A stretch of 64,000 nt of DNA from Quercus robur (taxonomy: Eukaryota; Streptophyta; Magnoliopsida; Fagales; Fagaceae), in NCBI RefSeq assembly GCF_932294415.1, contig NC_065542.1:1133501-1197500 (forward strand), given 5' to 3'. Both the position numbers and the translations under genes were made by a program. The notes under the pieces are model-generated. The model saw only the letters and a program-made list of their open reading frames with translations, ran no database searches and had not been told where the DNA came from. Shown here in pieces: positions 25,382 through 40,800 of the stretch; the first letter of the stretch is position 1; every line of letters starts with the position of its first letter.

Positions 25382-28300
25382 TTAACTGGTTGTAACAAAA
25401 TTTAGAAGATCGATCACCATAACAGTTATGTCGTCCATGCTGCCTCGGCTAGAAGACATATCTACAAGCTTTTTGCAGGACATGAGCAAATTCTTCTCTC
25501 TCAAAACCACATCAACCGCCTCCTGGTCATTTACCTGATTGACACAATTCAAATGCATATATCAGAATAAACTCTTTTAAGGCCAAAATGCATGTAATTC
25601 ACTGAGAAGCAAAGATGGACTTATTAACAAATTAATGTTCATATAAAATTGTTTTAGTTTTCTCTAATACTTCTGATTTTTTTTTTGGGTTTAAAATTCG
25701 ATAAAAGAGGCACAATTCCTGCCTCGGTTCACGTTGTCATGCTAGATAGTCATATGTTTGTCTTGTGTCCCAAATTAGGTTCTCATACAAGAACTATGAA
25801 ATAGACCCCACATTTTTTTTCCTTTGATCTTATTGTAGGTTCTTGTTTTGATGTACTCTTTTCTATTAATTTTTTTTTGCCAACTATACACAAAGGTGTT
25901 ATACCTTATCCCACAATCCATCCGAAGCCATAATTAAGAACTGGCAATCTGAAGTTAAACGAAGCTTTTTAATCTCTGGTTCGGATATGATCCATTCTTT
26001 CAAATGCATGTCCCCGATGGCTCGAGAAACTGCAAGCAACCCCTGAGCCCTCCAAATTCCATTTTGGCAATGCACAAAACCACCCTGCAATATGTTATAA
26101 GTTATTTCAATACTCTTTGACTTAAAGATAGATAGAGAGAATAGTATTAAGTTCTACATACAAAGAAATGGAACAACTTGACTTACGGTGTTTTCAATTC
26201 GAAGACGCTCATCTTCCCTAGTAAGACGATGGTCATTTGTCAATGCTTTAGCTACTCCTTTTCTACTCAAAACTACTCTACAATCACCAACATTTGCTAC
26301 ATGTAACTCTCCATCCTTCAATAGCACACTAGATGTACAAGCGCCACTACTTACACCCTGCAAGTAAAAGTTCATTTTAGTATACAATATACCTTGCGAA
26401 AGCTAACTAGTTTATAGAGAATTCATAAACAATCTTAATTAATGCTAGGTTGTTGTTGTTGTTAGTAAACAATATGCCTTCTATTAAGTTAATGTGTGGT
26501 GTTTAAGATTTTATAAACTAAATTAGGAGAACGGATTAATTTATACTTTCAAACTAAGATATACCAACACGGACATGGGTACAGATATAAGTATGGGTAT
26601 GATATGCAGGCATAGCAATTTTTGAAAAATTATAATATGATAGATTAGATATCATTATGACACGAGTACAACAAGAATACGACACTCCAAATAAAGTATC
26701 CATACATCCTAGCTATCAAATGCTCTATGTAACGATGTGTCGCCATTTAATTCTTGAGAAAAGGTTTGATCATTCCTGATATAATTAAGGGCATGCCAAA
26801 AACTAGTGTGCACTTCAATACCATCACATATGCTCTAAGACTCTTTATTTTTTGAAAGGGAAGGGTGAATCTCTTCAATCATTTGAAAAAAACAAAGATG
26901 TAAGCAAATATATATTCCAATTTGGAATGTGTAATGTCGACAAACATGCATGAATCTTATGATTTATAAGACAAAGTCAAATTATTTAGTAGTTTTTTAT
27001 TTTAAGAGAATTTATTTATTTTTTTTAGTTTATGAAGGCATATATAGGGTAGTAACATTCAAATGTACATGCGATTATAATATATGTGAAAGTCCATTTC
27101 AACTACCTGGCAAAGAAAATCCTTGTCTGTGACCATGTAGCCACTACGAATAGCCTGCTCTAACCGACCTTCTTCTCCTCCAACACATTCCAGAGCTTTT
27201 GTAATGTTCCTTCCTAAATTTTCTGCAACAAAATCTGTCGCAGCTTGACCTCCATGGCCATCGATCACAGCAAAAAATGCCTGGTGATAACAAATATATA
27301 TATCTATGAGTGTCATTCAACTTTTTCCTTTCATTACAAAATAGCTAGGACAAGTCCAAAAAACAAACTGCCTTATAAAATAAATGAAGTTGGATATAAC
27401 CAAAAAAAAAAAAAAAAAAAATTAACTCATATATTCATCAGGAAGAAATTGATGATAGCAAATTTGGAATTTATTGATATGAGCATATATACACGAATTA
27501 AAATTAGAATATTTTTTAGCTACCCAAAAAAAAAAAAAAAAAAGTAAACACAAATTATATATTTTCTTTTGATTAATTTGTGAGACATTATAAAGATCAG
27601 CATTCATAGTTTTTAAATGGGAACTTTGTTCAGGCCTTTATTAAGATCTAGTCTGAACAAATACTATCAAAATCAGAGAGAGAAAATATAAGAATATATA
27701 ATATATATGTTGCCTACCTGCTTGGGATCTCCAAGAATATCAACCATAACCCCATACCCATCTTCCATAACCTTTCTTCTACCTTTCTTGCTTGCCAAAA
27801 CGAAATCTCTTCCTTCAACCTCAAATTCCTTATGCTCCAACTTCCTACACATTTCACCAAATTCCGACACCGCGCTATGTTCTGGCACAACCAGCATAGC
27901 CGGCCTCTTTCGCAACTTGAGAAGGCCTTGCTGATTATCCCTTCCCAACTTCACCATTCCTAAAGAATCCGAGCCTTGAATAATATCGTTCACCAAAAAA
28001 CCACCACCCTTTATATTCTCTATAATGCTGCAATTTTGATCATGTTCATGCATGCCCTTTTGAAGCACTTTATGATGCATTTTTTCTTGCATGATTTCCT
28101 CTTCATGCCATGCTGTATCACCCATCAAAATACCACATGTTTCATGTGCCTTTTCAACGTAAAAATTTGCTGCGTCCACTACTTCACCGCGCATACAGTC
28201 TTGCGGCGTAATAGTACTCTTATTTTCCTGGCATGTAACACAAGAAGGAGGTTTCTCTCGAGGACTTTCCTCATCATGAAGGAAAGCCTTGCCTTTTGAA

Positions 28301-28491
28301 CTCTCGGGATTCAAATTTTCAAAGACCAAAGATGACCCTACATTGGGACCGACAAAGAGATTGCCGACCAAGGAAAGAGTAGGCGTAAGGGTTAGAGGCA
28401 TGAGATTAATGTACTTTTTCAGGTCTTGAAGAAAGTATAGAACAAGAAAGATAATATAGGAACCCCAATGAAATTCTTGTAAATCTTTCAT
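25382..28491 (-). CDS. protein phosphatase 2C (AP2C-like family)
   Basis: Five minus-strand exons, 27718-28491, 27107-27280, 26187-26357, 25905-26084 and 25382-25534, all phase 0 with GT..AG borders; 483 residues. It is a Mg/Mn-dependent serine/threonine phosphatase. The catalytic motifs are in order: MED (242-244), DGHGG (265-269), NVGDC (D341), AVSRAIGD (D398), ASDGLWDK (D428) and DDITVM (467-468), so the metal-binding aspartates are intact. The first 230 residues are a divergent N-terminal extension. The catalytic half resembles At2g30020/At1g07160-type PP2Cs, regulators of stress MAP kinases, but I cannot assign an orthologue. The start is uncertain: ATG 28491 is the first in-frame ATG after a TATATATC box near 28558-28565. 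ATG 28401 would remove a hydrophobic stretch and give a more PP2C-like N-terminus. Confidence 0.9.
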
Positions 28492-29994
28492 ATGTACGTG
28501 TAAAACTTTGCGTGCTAAAGTGATAACTTTTTTGTGTGGATGAAGAAGAGTCGGAGATGATATATATGTATTTGTCGAAGAAGTGGCTTTGTTTTCACAC
28601 AATTATTTGAGGTGAAGAGGTCCTTATATGAGGGCAAAATAGATGACGATGATACGATTGACGGGTCAAAGGGAAAGACTTTATCCAAACGGTAGGACAA
28701 AGACACTGTTTTTATGAGGCAGCAATTTTGGGGTTTTGAAACTTTCAATGCCAAGGAAGTGGTCAGTGGTCACACCCACTTTTTAGTTTTTGTTCTGGAA
28801 AAAGTCCAAATTTTTTTTAATTGTAATTTGGTTTTGCTTTTTCATTAGTAAATTCACTAATTTGACTGCGAATCATTGTTGACTTGGTTATCAATCTTGC
28901 CAACTTATAAACTTACGCACAAAGGCAAAAAAAAAAAAAAAAAATGTAATATATAAATTGATGAATAGTCAATCATTAAAAAAAAAATAGTGCTACACCA
29001 TCAATTGCATTTTTTTATTATCACGCCTGTTTGCATGATTTTTATAATTAAATCAATTTTTTTTATTTAATATTCTATTTATTAATTAAGTGATTTTTTT
29101 ATAGGATTTTCAAAGAATAAAATAAAACAGTCCATATATATGAAGAAAAATACAGACAACCACATTGAATTTATAGATTTACGCATATGTAACAATTAAT
29201 TAATATTACTGTTTACCAAAAACAAAATTAATTAATATTATTAACAGTTTTTAGTTTTTATTCTTTGGAAAAGAATATTAGTATATTTTAACTTGTACAA
29301 GACCTATATCTTAATCACAAAGAAAAAGTTTGTGAACACGTTAGCATTCATTCTGTGTGCAAAAGAACAAATTGTACCTTCATTATCACTGTATTTTTAC
29401 ATTAACAGGGAAACAATTAAACCTTTTACTCTGAATAGAATTTCTTCCAAAACACGTCACTTAATTCAGTCAATATAATTAATAATAATCCATTAATTGT
29501 CGATCACTTTTTATCAGATTGCAATGGGACGGGAGACAACGAAAGATACAACTAATTAATTAATCTGATTATAATAGCCAAAGTGATAAGGCCTGCAATA
29601 ATGTTGGTGTATGCACAGTTGAACTAGCAACAATGTGCATAGTTACACTAAGTCACTAACGTACTAATTAGGTTATATAATTAACACAAAAAACGACAAG
29701 TCTTAAATCAGTGGGTTCTAAAAGCTTCCTCTTCATTGAACGTTACTACTAATTTTAATTTGTATCCATGCTTGAATATTTCATGATTGACTGTGATCAA
29801 AGTTTTTTTTTTTTTTTTTTTTTGGTAATAAGAGAATTTGATTTGGTAAAGGGTTGTGTGTGTGTGTTTTTTTTTGGGATAACAACAAGAATATAAATAT
29901 ATAATATATAATATAAATTGTACAACCTTCAGGCTTCAGGTGCTAAAATCGTTGTATTTTTTTAGACTTAATATACTTCTATCGCTTTACTGTC

Positions 29995-30042
<48 letters not shown>

Positions 30043-31757
30043 CATATTAGTCTAATAAACCAAAAAGTAGAGGACAAATAATACGTATATATGATACGGC
30101 AAAGTTACACAAACGTAAGATACGGATTTGGATCATCTTTGTTTCAAAGTCATGATTTAAAGTTGAATAAATCTAGAGTCTAAATTTGGAAGGTTGAAAA
30201 AAAAAAAAATAAAGAGGCAATTTGTTTTTGTTTTTGTTTGATATTTATTGTTTAGGAAAAAGTTGAATTGAAAACAGGTGATCCTATTTCGAAGCCCTGA
30301 AAAGTGTTTGGACTAATGCTAAGAATATAATCAATCCATATTGAAGCTGAGTAGGCCGAAGCCAGTCTTGTCTGGATTTGGTTCCACCTAATATGGGCTA
30401 AGATTGGACAACACAATTAGCCAAGGCCTGGCTTTCAGCGGGGTCCAAAATAGAGAAAAGAATCAGTGGAAGCCACACATGTTTCACATGTCTGCTAAAG
30501 CCTGAATTTGGTGGTCCAATATTCATCAAATCCGAACAAATTGTTTTCTGATTTGGAAACCACCACAATTCAGATGTGACCAGTGACCACAGAATTGAGC
30601 ATCTTTATTTATTTATTTTTTTTGAGTCCTAATTAAAGTAAATGAGTAATTGAAGTATACTAAAAATATATTTTTTGACATTTAAAGTAGGAATGACAAT
30701 TGGTGTTAACTAGTCGCATTTGAGCAATGATAAGAGTATTAAGCATTAATCCGCAAAAGATTGTATTGTTTTGAAGTAGGTTGACCTATCTGCAAAAATT
30801 GTAATGTCTTGAAGAACATCGAGTTAAATTGTTTAAAAAAAAAAATTCAAATCTACAAAAAATTACACCTTTTGATTTATTAAACAAGTTAAAAACGTGT
30901 TATGTTTGTGAGTCATGTCAAACACACTCCTCATATTGTAATGTTTGGGTTTGTTTTCATTTTGGTCATCTACTCTCCAAATTTTCATCTTAACTTTTAT
31001 GCTTGACATTGTTTTCATATTTGTTACATAATTCATTTTTCGTTAATAATCAAACTTCCAAGTACCTTTCATGTTTACATTTCATGAAAATACCAACTCT
31101 AAAAAGTTGTGAAGTATAAGAATTTCATTATTGTAAATAGAAAAACATATTTTGAATGGTTACATTACTAAAACAAATGGGCAATATGAAAAATATGGAA
31201 ACAAATCAAGCACGAGGTATCAAAATGAAAAATTAAAACGTAAATAGTTAAAATGAAAACAATGCTAAACTTTAAGAATAAAATGCCATTGGAATTTTTG
31301 AATGGAATTGAAATATTAGACTAATTGTGTAAAATATAATTATTTTTTTATTTTTTATAAAAGTGAAAATTTTTATTAGATTAAGCATCCAAGGACATAG
31401 GCTGATCGAATTCAACCAAATATGATCACATCCAAAATGTCAATCGATGGACTTAGAAATAAAAATAAAATCAATTGTCCATAAATTATAATTATTTATT
31501 GATAATAGGTTTGAAAATTGAAATTGCTAAAGGAAGAGCCAAATTTATTAATAATAATAATAATTTGATAGAATTAGAATCCGGTTGGCTTGGATTCAAA
31601 AGGTCAGTCTCAAACCGAGGTCCGACCCTGCACACAACAACTCAACCATGCACTTATATTATTACTTTACACTGATTCCATTCTTGTTTTGTTTGCTAAA
31701 TACACTGTGCTTCCATTCAATGACCCAAAAATAAAATAGGCACTATATCATAGTCTA
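28492..31757. other. intergenic region
   Basis: Between the divergently transcribed PP2C and AK-HSDH genes, so it should hold both promoters. Mostly AT-rich with homopolymers (29803-29822 T run) and a long (TA)n run at 30010-30036. I see no gene or clear element. Confidence 0.55.
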
Positions 31758-31833
31758 CTATAAATAACCGAAGGCTGCCAAACATTTCACTAAGCTGCCA
31801 AACAAAACTTAACTCTCTCTCTCTCTCTCTCTA
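31758..31833 (+). promoter_or_regulatory. TATA box and pyrimidine patch of AK-HSDH
   Basis: CTATAAATAA at about 31758-31767 lies 85-94 bp before the start codon. A (CT)n tract at 31811-31833 fits a plant Y-patch in the 5' UTR. Inferred from position and sequence only. Confidence 0.6.
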
Positions 31834-31851
31834 AGCTTCGGCGGCGCAGCC

Positions 31852-34800
31852 ATGGCTTCTCTCTCAGCAGCGATCTCACACTCTTCTTCGCACGTCGCAT
31901 TGGCTCACAACACGAAGCCGAAGAAGATCCGCCAATCGCAATGCCGCACTCTTCCTCTTCCTCACCGGTCACCTATTTGCCGGTACACTTCACTTTTCCG
32001 TCATTATTGTTATTATTTTTTCCGTTTGTTTCTCGAGAAAGTTGAAGGAATCAGTATATAAATCTGTCTTTGTTTTTTCTCACTCCTCTGTTTCTTTTGG
32101 CTTGAATTTCTGGCTTTCTTAGTGCTGAATTGAGCTAAGATCTAATGTTTCTGTGTTACTTTCATTTTCCCGCATTTTCTCACTAACCGAACGGTATTGA
32201 AGTTGTTTTAGGTTGTTGTTGGGTTCGTTGTGATTCCATGAAGCTTCATTTCACTTCAATTTTCCTTCATTAATATTTTCTGTCCGTTTGTTTGTTTCGC
32301 GAGAAATTTGAAAAAATTGGAATCAACATATGAATCTGTATCCGTTTTCTCGGTACCTTTTGGCATTAGTTGAATTTCTGGATTTTTTATTGCTGACTGC
32401 TGAGCTAAGTTTTTGTGTTTCTGTTTTAGTTTCATTTTCCAGCATTTTCTCAGTAATCAAACAGTGTTCAGGCTGTTTTAGGCTGTTGTTATTGTTTTTA
32501 GTTCGTTGTGATTCCATGAAACAGATTTTCACACTATACAAAGTAGTTGTAGCTTTTTTATTAATCATAAAAATTATATTAATAAAATTAAAATTGTAAA
32601 GGCTTTGAGAAATTATCAACATTTAAATTCGTGTTCGTTTTCCTTTCGGCATTGGTTGAATTTCTGACTTTCTTAGTGCTAACAGCTGAGTTAAGATCTT
32701 AGGTTTCTGTTTTAATTTCATTTTCCCGCATTTTCTCACCAACCAAACAGTATTGAAGTTGTTGTAGTTTGTCGTTAGTTAGTTGTGATTCCAAGAGGCT
32801 TCATTTCACTTCACTTGTCCTTCACTATTTTTCTGTTTGTTTCTTGAGAAAGTTGGAATAATTGGAACCGACATGTAAATTCATTTTCGGTTTCTTAGTT
32901 AACTTTGGCATTAGTTGAATTTCTGGCCTTCTTAGTGATGAGCTGAGCTAAGATCTTATGTTTCTGTGTTGGTTTCATTTTCCCGCATTTTCTCACTAAC
33001 CAAATGGTATTGAAGTTGTTTTAGGTTGTTATTATTGTTTTTGGTTCGTTGTGATTCCATGAGGCACATTTTGATACTATGCAAAGTAGCTGTAGCTTTT
33101 TTAGTTTTAAATTTATTTATTTTTATTAATCATAGAAATGGCTTAATAATATTAAAGTTGTGAAGGATTGGAGAAATTATTAGCTGCATTAGGAATTTTC
33201 AGAATGCTTAATATGTTTTGGAGCCATATAGTAGCAGGAACTAGGAAAGGTTACTTTACTTGAATTTGTTGTGACATAGAAATGGTTTGATAAAATTAAG
33301 AGTGCAAAGGCTTTGAGAAATTATTTGTTGGATTATGAATTTTCAGAATGATTAGTGTTTTTGGGAACCATACAATAGCAAGAAAGGTTATTTACTTGAA
33401 TTTGTTGTGAAATGTTATGGCTCTCATTGTTATGTTATTTATTTATCTATTTATAAAGTACTTTTAATAAATTTTTTATTTTCAGATTGGGTTTTGTATC
33501 CCAGGGGGGCAGTAAAGAGGCATCAAATACCCGTGTATTTACTTCAGTTAAAGGTTTATCTTCTACCCTCTATTCTTGCAATATGTTTGAATTCATGCTT
33601 AAAATCTTGTAGAACTTAGTTGAAAAGTGCTGTCTATTTATATATTCATCTCAATTCACTGGTAGATGTATTACTGGATGAATCTGCGGAAAAGGTTCAG
33701 CTTCCCAAAGGTGACACATGGTCAGTCCATAAATTTGGAGGCACATGTGTGGGAAGTGCCGAAAGAATGAAGAGTGTTGGGAATATAATTCTGAATGATG
33801 ATTCAGAAAGGAAGTTGGTGGTTGTCTCTGCAATGTCGAAGGTCACAGATATGATGTATGACCTCATTAATAGAGCTCAATCACGGGATGAATCGTATAT
33901 ATCTGCACTGGATGCTGTTTTAGAGAAGCATAGATCGACCGCACTTGATCTACTAGATGGGGATGATCTTGGTAGTTTCTTGTCACAGTTGCATCATGAT
34001 GTCAATAACCTTAAAGCGATGCTTCGGGCAATATACATAGGTATCGAACTTTTTTCTCTCTCTCTATATATGTGTGTGTGTGTGTGAATGAATGTAATTG
34101 AGGGGGAATAAACTTTGTCCTTTTAATATCTCACTATATTTCAAACCAAAGCCTGATATTGTTCCTTTTGGCTTAAAGATCAGAACCCTAACCAGTTTCT
34201 TAACCACTTATATGCAACTGCATCTGGCATGTTGTAATTCTTTACGTTACTTTGTGTCTATTTTCATGAGGTAGTCTCATTTCAATAAAATTATTTTTAC
34301 CTATCAAAAAACTGCATCTGGCATGTTAACATCTTGATTTGGTGGCTGTCTAATCCTTGTTCTATCACTGTAAAGTTTCATAGAAGTGACGAGCAATAAT
34401 CAGATAGTTCATGTTTATAAATGTCTAATATGCTTGACATGATGTGTGTTAGCCAGGGAAAATATATTTCCTCTATTTTCATTGTTTCTCTTTTCAAGCA
34501 AGTTTGATTTCTATCTCTGTTATATATTTGGAATCATTAAGTGCACAAAAGGGTAAACCAAAAATATCTTTTAGGGCTTTTGCGGGTTCAAAAATCTTGT
34601 TTAGTGCATGAGTTAATTACCTAGCAGTTAAAAAAAAAAAGCCCTCTAGTATGTTAGTAGTTTCTAGTTGATATTTTAATCAAATAATTTATTTATTTAT
34701 TTTAAAATTGTTACAATATAGTCGCCAAGAGCCTTGTAGGCTAATAGTTCAACTGGCATCTCCTAGTGTTTCCAATGGAGATGTCCACGCTTCAAATCCC

Positions 34801-37800
34801 CTACCCTCAACTATCAAATCATCAAAAATTGTTACAATTTAGCCTATTCTTGACAGGAGTGCAATTAAGGTTACAAAATTTTCCCAGGTGGCATGTTTTC
34901 TATGACATGGCACACTCATCAGTTGGTGTATCATGCTTATCATTGACGTGGCTTTAGATGGAGACTACCATGGCAATAATTGCTTGATAATGTTCTTTTG
35001 CTGAAATTTTAGCTGCTTGTGAATGATACCTTCTTATATGTCATTTTGCTGATTTCATTTACTCATCTGTGTGCAAACTTGTACCATACTTTTATTGATT
35101 TCCAGTTCATTTTCATTAAGCTTCTAAATTAGGGATTCTACATATGATATTGAATTAAATGCTTTGTGTCTTGCAGCTGGTCATGCAACAGAATCTTTTA
35201 CAGATTTTGTTGTTGGACATGGAGAGCTATGGTCTGCTCAAATGTTATCGGCGGTTGTTAGAAAGGTACAGTGATTGTTAAGTCATTATTTAAAGTGTCT
35301 ACTAAATCAGAATGTAACTTTCCCAATTATCTTATTTACAATTGTAGTATGGTGCATTTAAAAAAAAAAAAAAAAAAAAAAATTCTCTTGCAGAATGGGA
35401 TCGATTGCAAATGGATGGATACAAGGGAAGTCCTTATTGTAAATCCTACTAGTGCTGATCAAGTTGATCCTGATTACCTGGAATCGGAAAAAAGACTTGA
35501 AAATTGGTATTCCAAGAATCCATCTCAGATAATCATAGCAACTGGTTTTATTGCTAGCACACCGCAAAATATTCCTACTACCTTGAAGAGAGATGGAAGT
35601 GACTTCTCTGCAGCTATCATGGGTGCGCTGTGCAGGGCCGGTCAAGTCACAATCTGGACAGATGTTGATGGTGTCTACAGTGCAGATCCCAGAAAAGGTT
35701 TGTACCGGTTCTTACTTGATGCTTTTCTGCTAAAAGTCATATTATGAATTGCATATATTCTTGGATTTGTAGTTGAAAAATTTATTGATTTTCATAACAA
35801 TATATAAGGGATCTACCTCTACATATGTTGTCTGCAAAATCATTCTAATAACCAGAAGATCCCTTTCTTGGATGTTCTAAGACAACGTTAATGTGGGTTT
35901 GATTCAACTAAGGATTATATCTTCTGCAGTTAACGAGGCAGTGATTCTCGGGACACTTTCTTATCAGGAGGCTTGGGAAATGGTGAGCTTGACCATGCGT
36001 CTCTCTAAATGTTATTGAGGATTTCTATTTATAAAAAAAATGTTATCGTGGATTGCTAAATGCACTGTTTTAACATGAACTTTAAAAATTTGCAGTCATA
36101 CTTTGGGGCAAATGTGTTACACCCCCGCACCATAATCCCAGTGATGCGATATAACATTCCAATTATAATAAGGAATATTTTTAACCTCTCTGCTCCTGGA
36201 ACGAAGATTTGCCACCCTTTAGTAAGTGACAAAGAAGAAAACCAAACTGTGGAGTCTCTTGTCAAAGGATTTGCAACAATAGACAACTTGGCCCTTGTAA
36301 ATGTTGAGGGGTAAGCCATGGATTGCAGTGATTGGTACTGCTGTTCTCATTATGTACAAGTGCCTTGAATTTACTCATTCTGAAAAAAAAGGGACAAGGT
36401 CTTGTATTTACTTTTTACCTCCATTTATAACATTCCAACTAACTATTCTTATATTTATTGTTGCTAGAACTGGGATGGCTGGTGTTCCAGGCACAGCTCA
36501 TGCTATTTTTGGTGCTGTAAAAGATGTGGGAGCCAATGTTATTATGATATCTCAGGTGCCCTGAGTCTTTTTTTCTTCTTATAAAACCTTCTTGAGTTTA
36601 TCGTATTTTGAAATGACACAACATTGATGATGGTCTTTAATTGGGTGTGTAGGCTAGTAGTGAACATTCTGTGTGTTTTGCTGTGCCTGAGAAGGAAGTA
36701 AAAGCTGTTGCAGAGGCATTAAAGTCTAGATTTCGTCAAGCTTTGGACGCTGGACGTCTATCCCAGGTATGGTCAACTTCATATATTCGTATTCTTGGCC
36801 TTACAATAGACTTCATGTATAAAAAAATTTATAATTCACTTGAAACAACTTTATTGTGCTTGTTTGGGCGCATCATGGTTCATTGGATTTTTCCCTGGAA
36901 AGTAATTTTTAGTATATTGTTAAGGATTTTCAAGGCTTGGAAGGTTATGTAAACTATTCGTACCTATCATTTTGATTGGATAAGTATATTCCGAATAATC
37001 TGATTTACTAGGGACTAATGCTTGCTTCGGACATTCTGATTGAGTTAAGGATAGATCTTTTAGGGAGTGGTAGTTTGAAGACATATTATATGTTTGGCTA
37101 TTAGTGGTGCTAGTTGGACTGTTGTTTCCTGAAGTTTCCACCTTGGGTCAGTGTCTAAGACAATTTAAACTTGAACATACCTTTCTTTTTCTTTCTCTTC
37201 TTTTTTCTGGCTGAGCAAATTCATACTAGCTTGGACCTACTGTGAGATTTGGTACAATTTTGTGCTGTCTTTGTATTATAATTAAAAATTTTGTACAGCT
37301 AAAATGATAATAGTTGTTAAGCTTTTTTGGTCTCTTTGATATGATATGAAATGAATGCTTACCTTTTGCAGGTTGCGATCATTCCAAACTGTAGCATTTT
37401 GGCAGCTGTTGGCCAGAAAATGGCAAGTACTCCTGGTGTTAGCGCCACTCTTTTCAGTGCACTGGCAAAGGTTAGGGAAATATCTGTATTTGCATAAATC
37501 AATATGACAATGGTCTTGATTTAAAATTGTTATTCAATAACTTTGTCATACTTTTAACTTGGGAAGTTTTTTTTTTTTTTTTTTGAGAGAGAGAGGAAAC
37601 TTGGAAAGTATTTGATTCTATGCATTAAACAGATTTCTGAAAACTTATTGACAAAATGGACAATGGTTTTGGGCTGTCCTCTGTGTGTGTTCTTGTTTGG
37701 TGTTCTCATTTCCATTAGCGACAGGACTTGTTCATCATTTCAATTTTCTTACACCTAAAAGAGACAGCTCAACTCTATATGTATAATTCATTATTGCAGG

Positions 37801-40800
37801 CAAATATTAATGTTCGTGCTATTGCTCAAGGATGTTCTGAGTTCAATATTACCGTGGTTGTTAAACGAGAAGATTGTATAAAGGCCCTAAAAGCTGTCCA
37901 CTCTAGATTTTACTTATCAAGAACTACAATAGCAGTGGGCATAATTGGGCCTGGCTTGATTGGCAGTACATTACTAGAGCAACTGAAGGATCAGGTGCTT
38001 TTTTTTTTTTTTTAGGGGGGTATATATCATCTTGATTCTAGTTATTCCATTTCTCACTTATTTACAATGCATCATTCAATGCCATATATTGGACATGAAC
38101 AATCACTGTGATTCGTTATATATATATATATATATATATATTTGTTCAATATCACATCCTACAAACATTAAATCAGCTCACATTTATGGGATGATCTCAT
38201 AGATATAGCTATAATTTTTTATTATTCATATATCATTTTTAACCTCATTGCTTCAACATTAATTGTCAATTCTTGGCATGATAATGTTTCTGCCTTATTC
38301 CAACCACCCCCCCACCACCCCCCCCCCCCCCCCCCCCCCCGGCGGGCACCCCCTTTTTCCCTCTGTGTTAGTGACAAGTTATATATTGCTGATGTTTATC
38401 AAGTGTTTTTGGATTTTAAAAGATAAATTTTCATGCTGTTGAATTGTTGAACCTGAATATGCCATAACGTTTGTGCAGGCAGCAGTCCTTAAGGAAGAAT
38501 TTAATATTGATCTGCGTGTCATGGGAATCACTGGTTCAAGGACAATGCTTTTGAGTGAATCGTAAGTTAAATCATTCAATGTAAACATGTTATTTTCAAC
38601 AGCTTGGTATTGTGTAATTAGAAAACTGAATTGGTTGATCAGACAGTGCATTGTGGGCTGTGGCATGGCCCCTTTGCTTCCACTGTTTTGCAAAAAAATA
38701 TTCCTTTTTTGAGAAGCTCATCCGAAGCAGCTTACGATATGATAAATGATACCTCGTAAGAAATATCTGAACACCTGATGATTCTGCTTGCAAAGACTAC
38801 CTCTTCTATAAAAAATAGTCAAATGAAAGAACCCTTCTTTTTGTAGCATTTTAGTTTTTAGTCAATGTGAGCTGAATTACTATGGTGACTCAAACTTGAT
38901 TGCATCAGTTCTAATTTCTGGATTCATATGTTAGCATTCTTACCCCATAAGTTTTCCTTGGTCTTGCTTCCTCTTAAAAGCCTTTGTCCTGTCACCTCAG
39001 TTCAATGGCATTGCTCACTACAATGTCCAAAGGAATGGACATTGAAGCTAAACTACACACACACACACACACACACACACATGCTGGTGAGTAAATAGTA
39101 TTAATGTTACTACTAAGAATTTTTGCCCAGAAATTTTTAGGCCTCTCTTCAACTTTCATTAAGTGACTTCCATAACTTGAAGGAATTTTTAGTGGAGATT
39201 AACTGAGCTGCTTTTGCTTTGGACTTCCTTACCCTATACATGTTCTAGTTTCTCTGAAATTTTATTTATTTTTTCTTTTTGCATGGACATTGTGTTAGTC
39301 CATCAATACATGTATGTTAGCCCATCTATACATATGTATTTATGCATGATGATCACAGATGCCTAATGTTTTCAAAGGCTTGGGTCTGAGAGGTAAAATA
39401 GGATATTTAGGTTTTTAAGTGTGAGGCGAAAGGCGTATGCTTCATAAATTTTGATTTTGAAGTATGCCATAACCCATAAAGGCTGATTAACAAAACACAC
39501 ACACACAAACCTATCTTTAAGCTTCCTCTGCTATATAGTTAGCTATCATTTGGATCACAAACAGTTTTGTTCTAAGGCTTCTGCTTTACATTATTGAAGT
39601 TCTGAAAATAGATATGGTGCATCCAAATGTTTGACATAGAAAACAAAAAGGTAAATCCAAATCTTTTGTTGGAAAACATGTTGCCATAAAATATTGAAAC
39701 CCTGGATTGACATTATGGGCATCATTGCAGACAAGGGAAGGTGTATCTCATGTTTTTTGTTGCCCAAAGCATTTTATTGGTTTCCTTGAACTTAGTTGAC
39801 GCATAGTCTGTTGTTGTGAGACATTTATGGGTTTTTATAGCAATTTGCACTGGTGTTCTTTCAAATTAGTCTTTCAGGGCATATTTAGCTTCTCAGCTGT
39901 TACTGTCTTCTGATAAACATTTTTCCCCTTATTTTTAAGCGGTCTTTTCTCATGAACCTTGAATCTTTATCGTCTTTGGTTGCAGGGGTATTGACTTATC
40001 TAGTTGGAAAGAACTTCAAAAGGAAAAAGGAGAAGCGGCTGATTTACAGAAGTTTGTTCAACATGTGCATGGCAATCATTTTATTCCAAATACTGTCTTG
40101 GTAGACTGCACAGCTGACTCTGCTATTGCGAGCCATTATTATGATTGGTTGCGGAAAGGAATTCATGTAATCACCCCCAATAAAAAGGCAAATTCCGGAC
40201 CACTTGATCAGGTACCTCTGTTACTTTGATGTGATATACTTTGAAGATCAATAGATTCATATGTGCATCAACAATATAAAGCTATGAACTTGCAAATTGT
40301 GAGTTGTGTGCTATAACAAATTAGCAGTAAATGCTCTGCAGATGTCCTCATACTTGGTAAATAACCAAATTCAAATTCAAATGGATTCACAAGGGTAAAC
40401 CAATGTGACTATGAGAGATTTTTAATACAAGATTAGAGAAAGTGACAATTACTAGAGTAATACATTCTGTATGTTTCCTTATAGTTACTCATATTGGGTA
40501 TTTTGTGATATCTTTACTGTCCAATTCCAGTACTTGAAGTTGAGAGCTCTTCAACGGCAGTCGTATACACATTACTTCTATGAAGCCACTGTTGGAGCTG
40601 GTCTTCCAATCATTAGCACTTTAAGAGGTCTCCTCGAAACTGGGGACAAAATATTGCAGATTGAAGGCATCTTCAGGTTCTGTTATGTAGAAACCTTGAT
40701 GTTTTTTCCTTTTCTTTGTCTTCTGGATTTTTGAGGGTGGGGACTTTGTATGAAAAATATTGAGCACTCCCACCCACCCTTCCCCTGGCCAAAGCAAAAA

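Noticed and set aside
28492-28602. Extension of the PP2C N-terminus to 28602
   Set aside because: That start is a TTG codon and lies upstream of the likely TATA box; ATG 28491 or 28401 is more credible.
34725-34830. Possible tRNA gene from A- and B-box matches
   Set aside because: No cloverleaf stem pairing or anticodon arm could be made; better explained as a SINE-like remnant.
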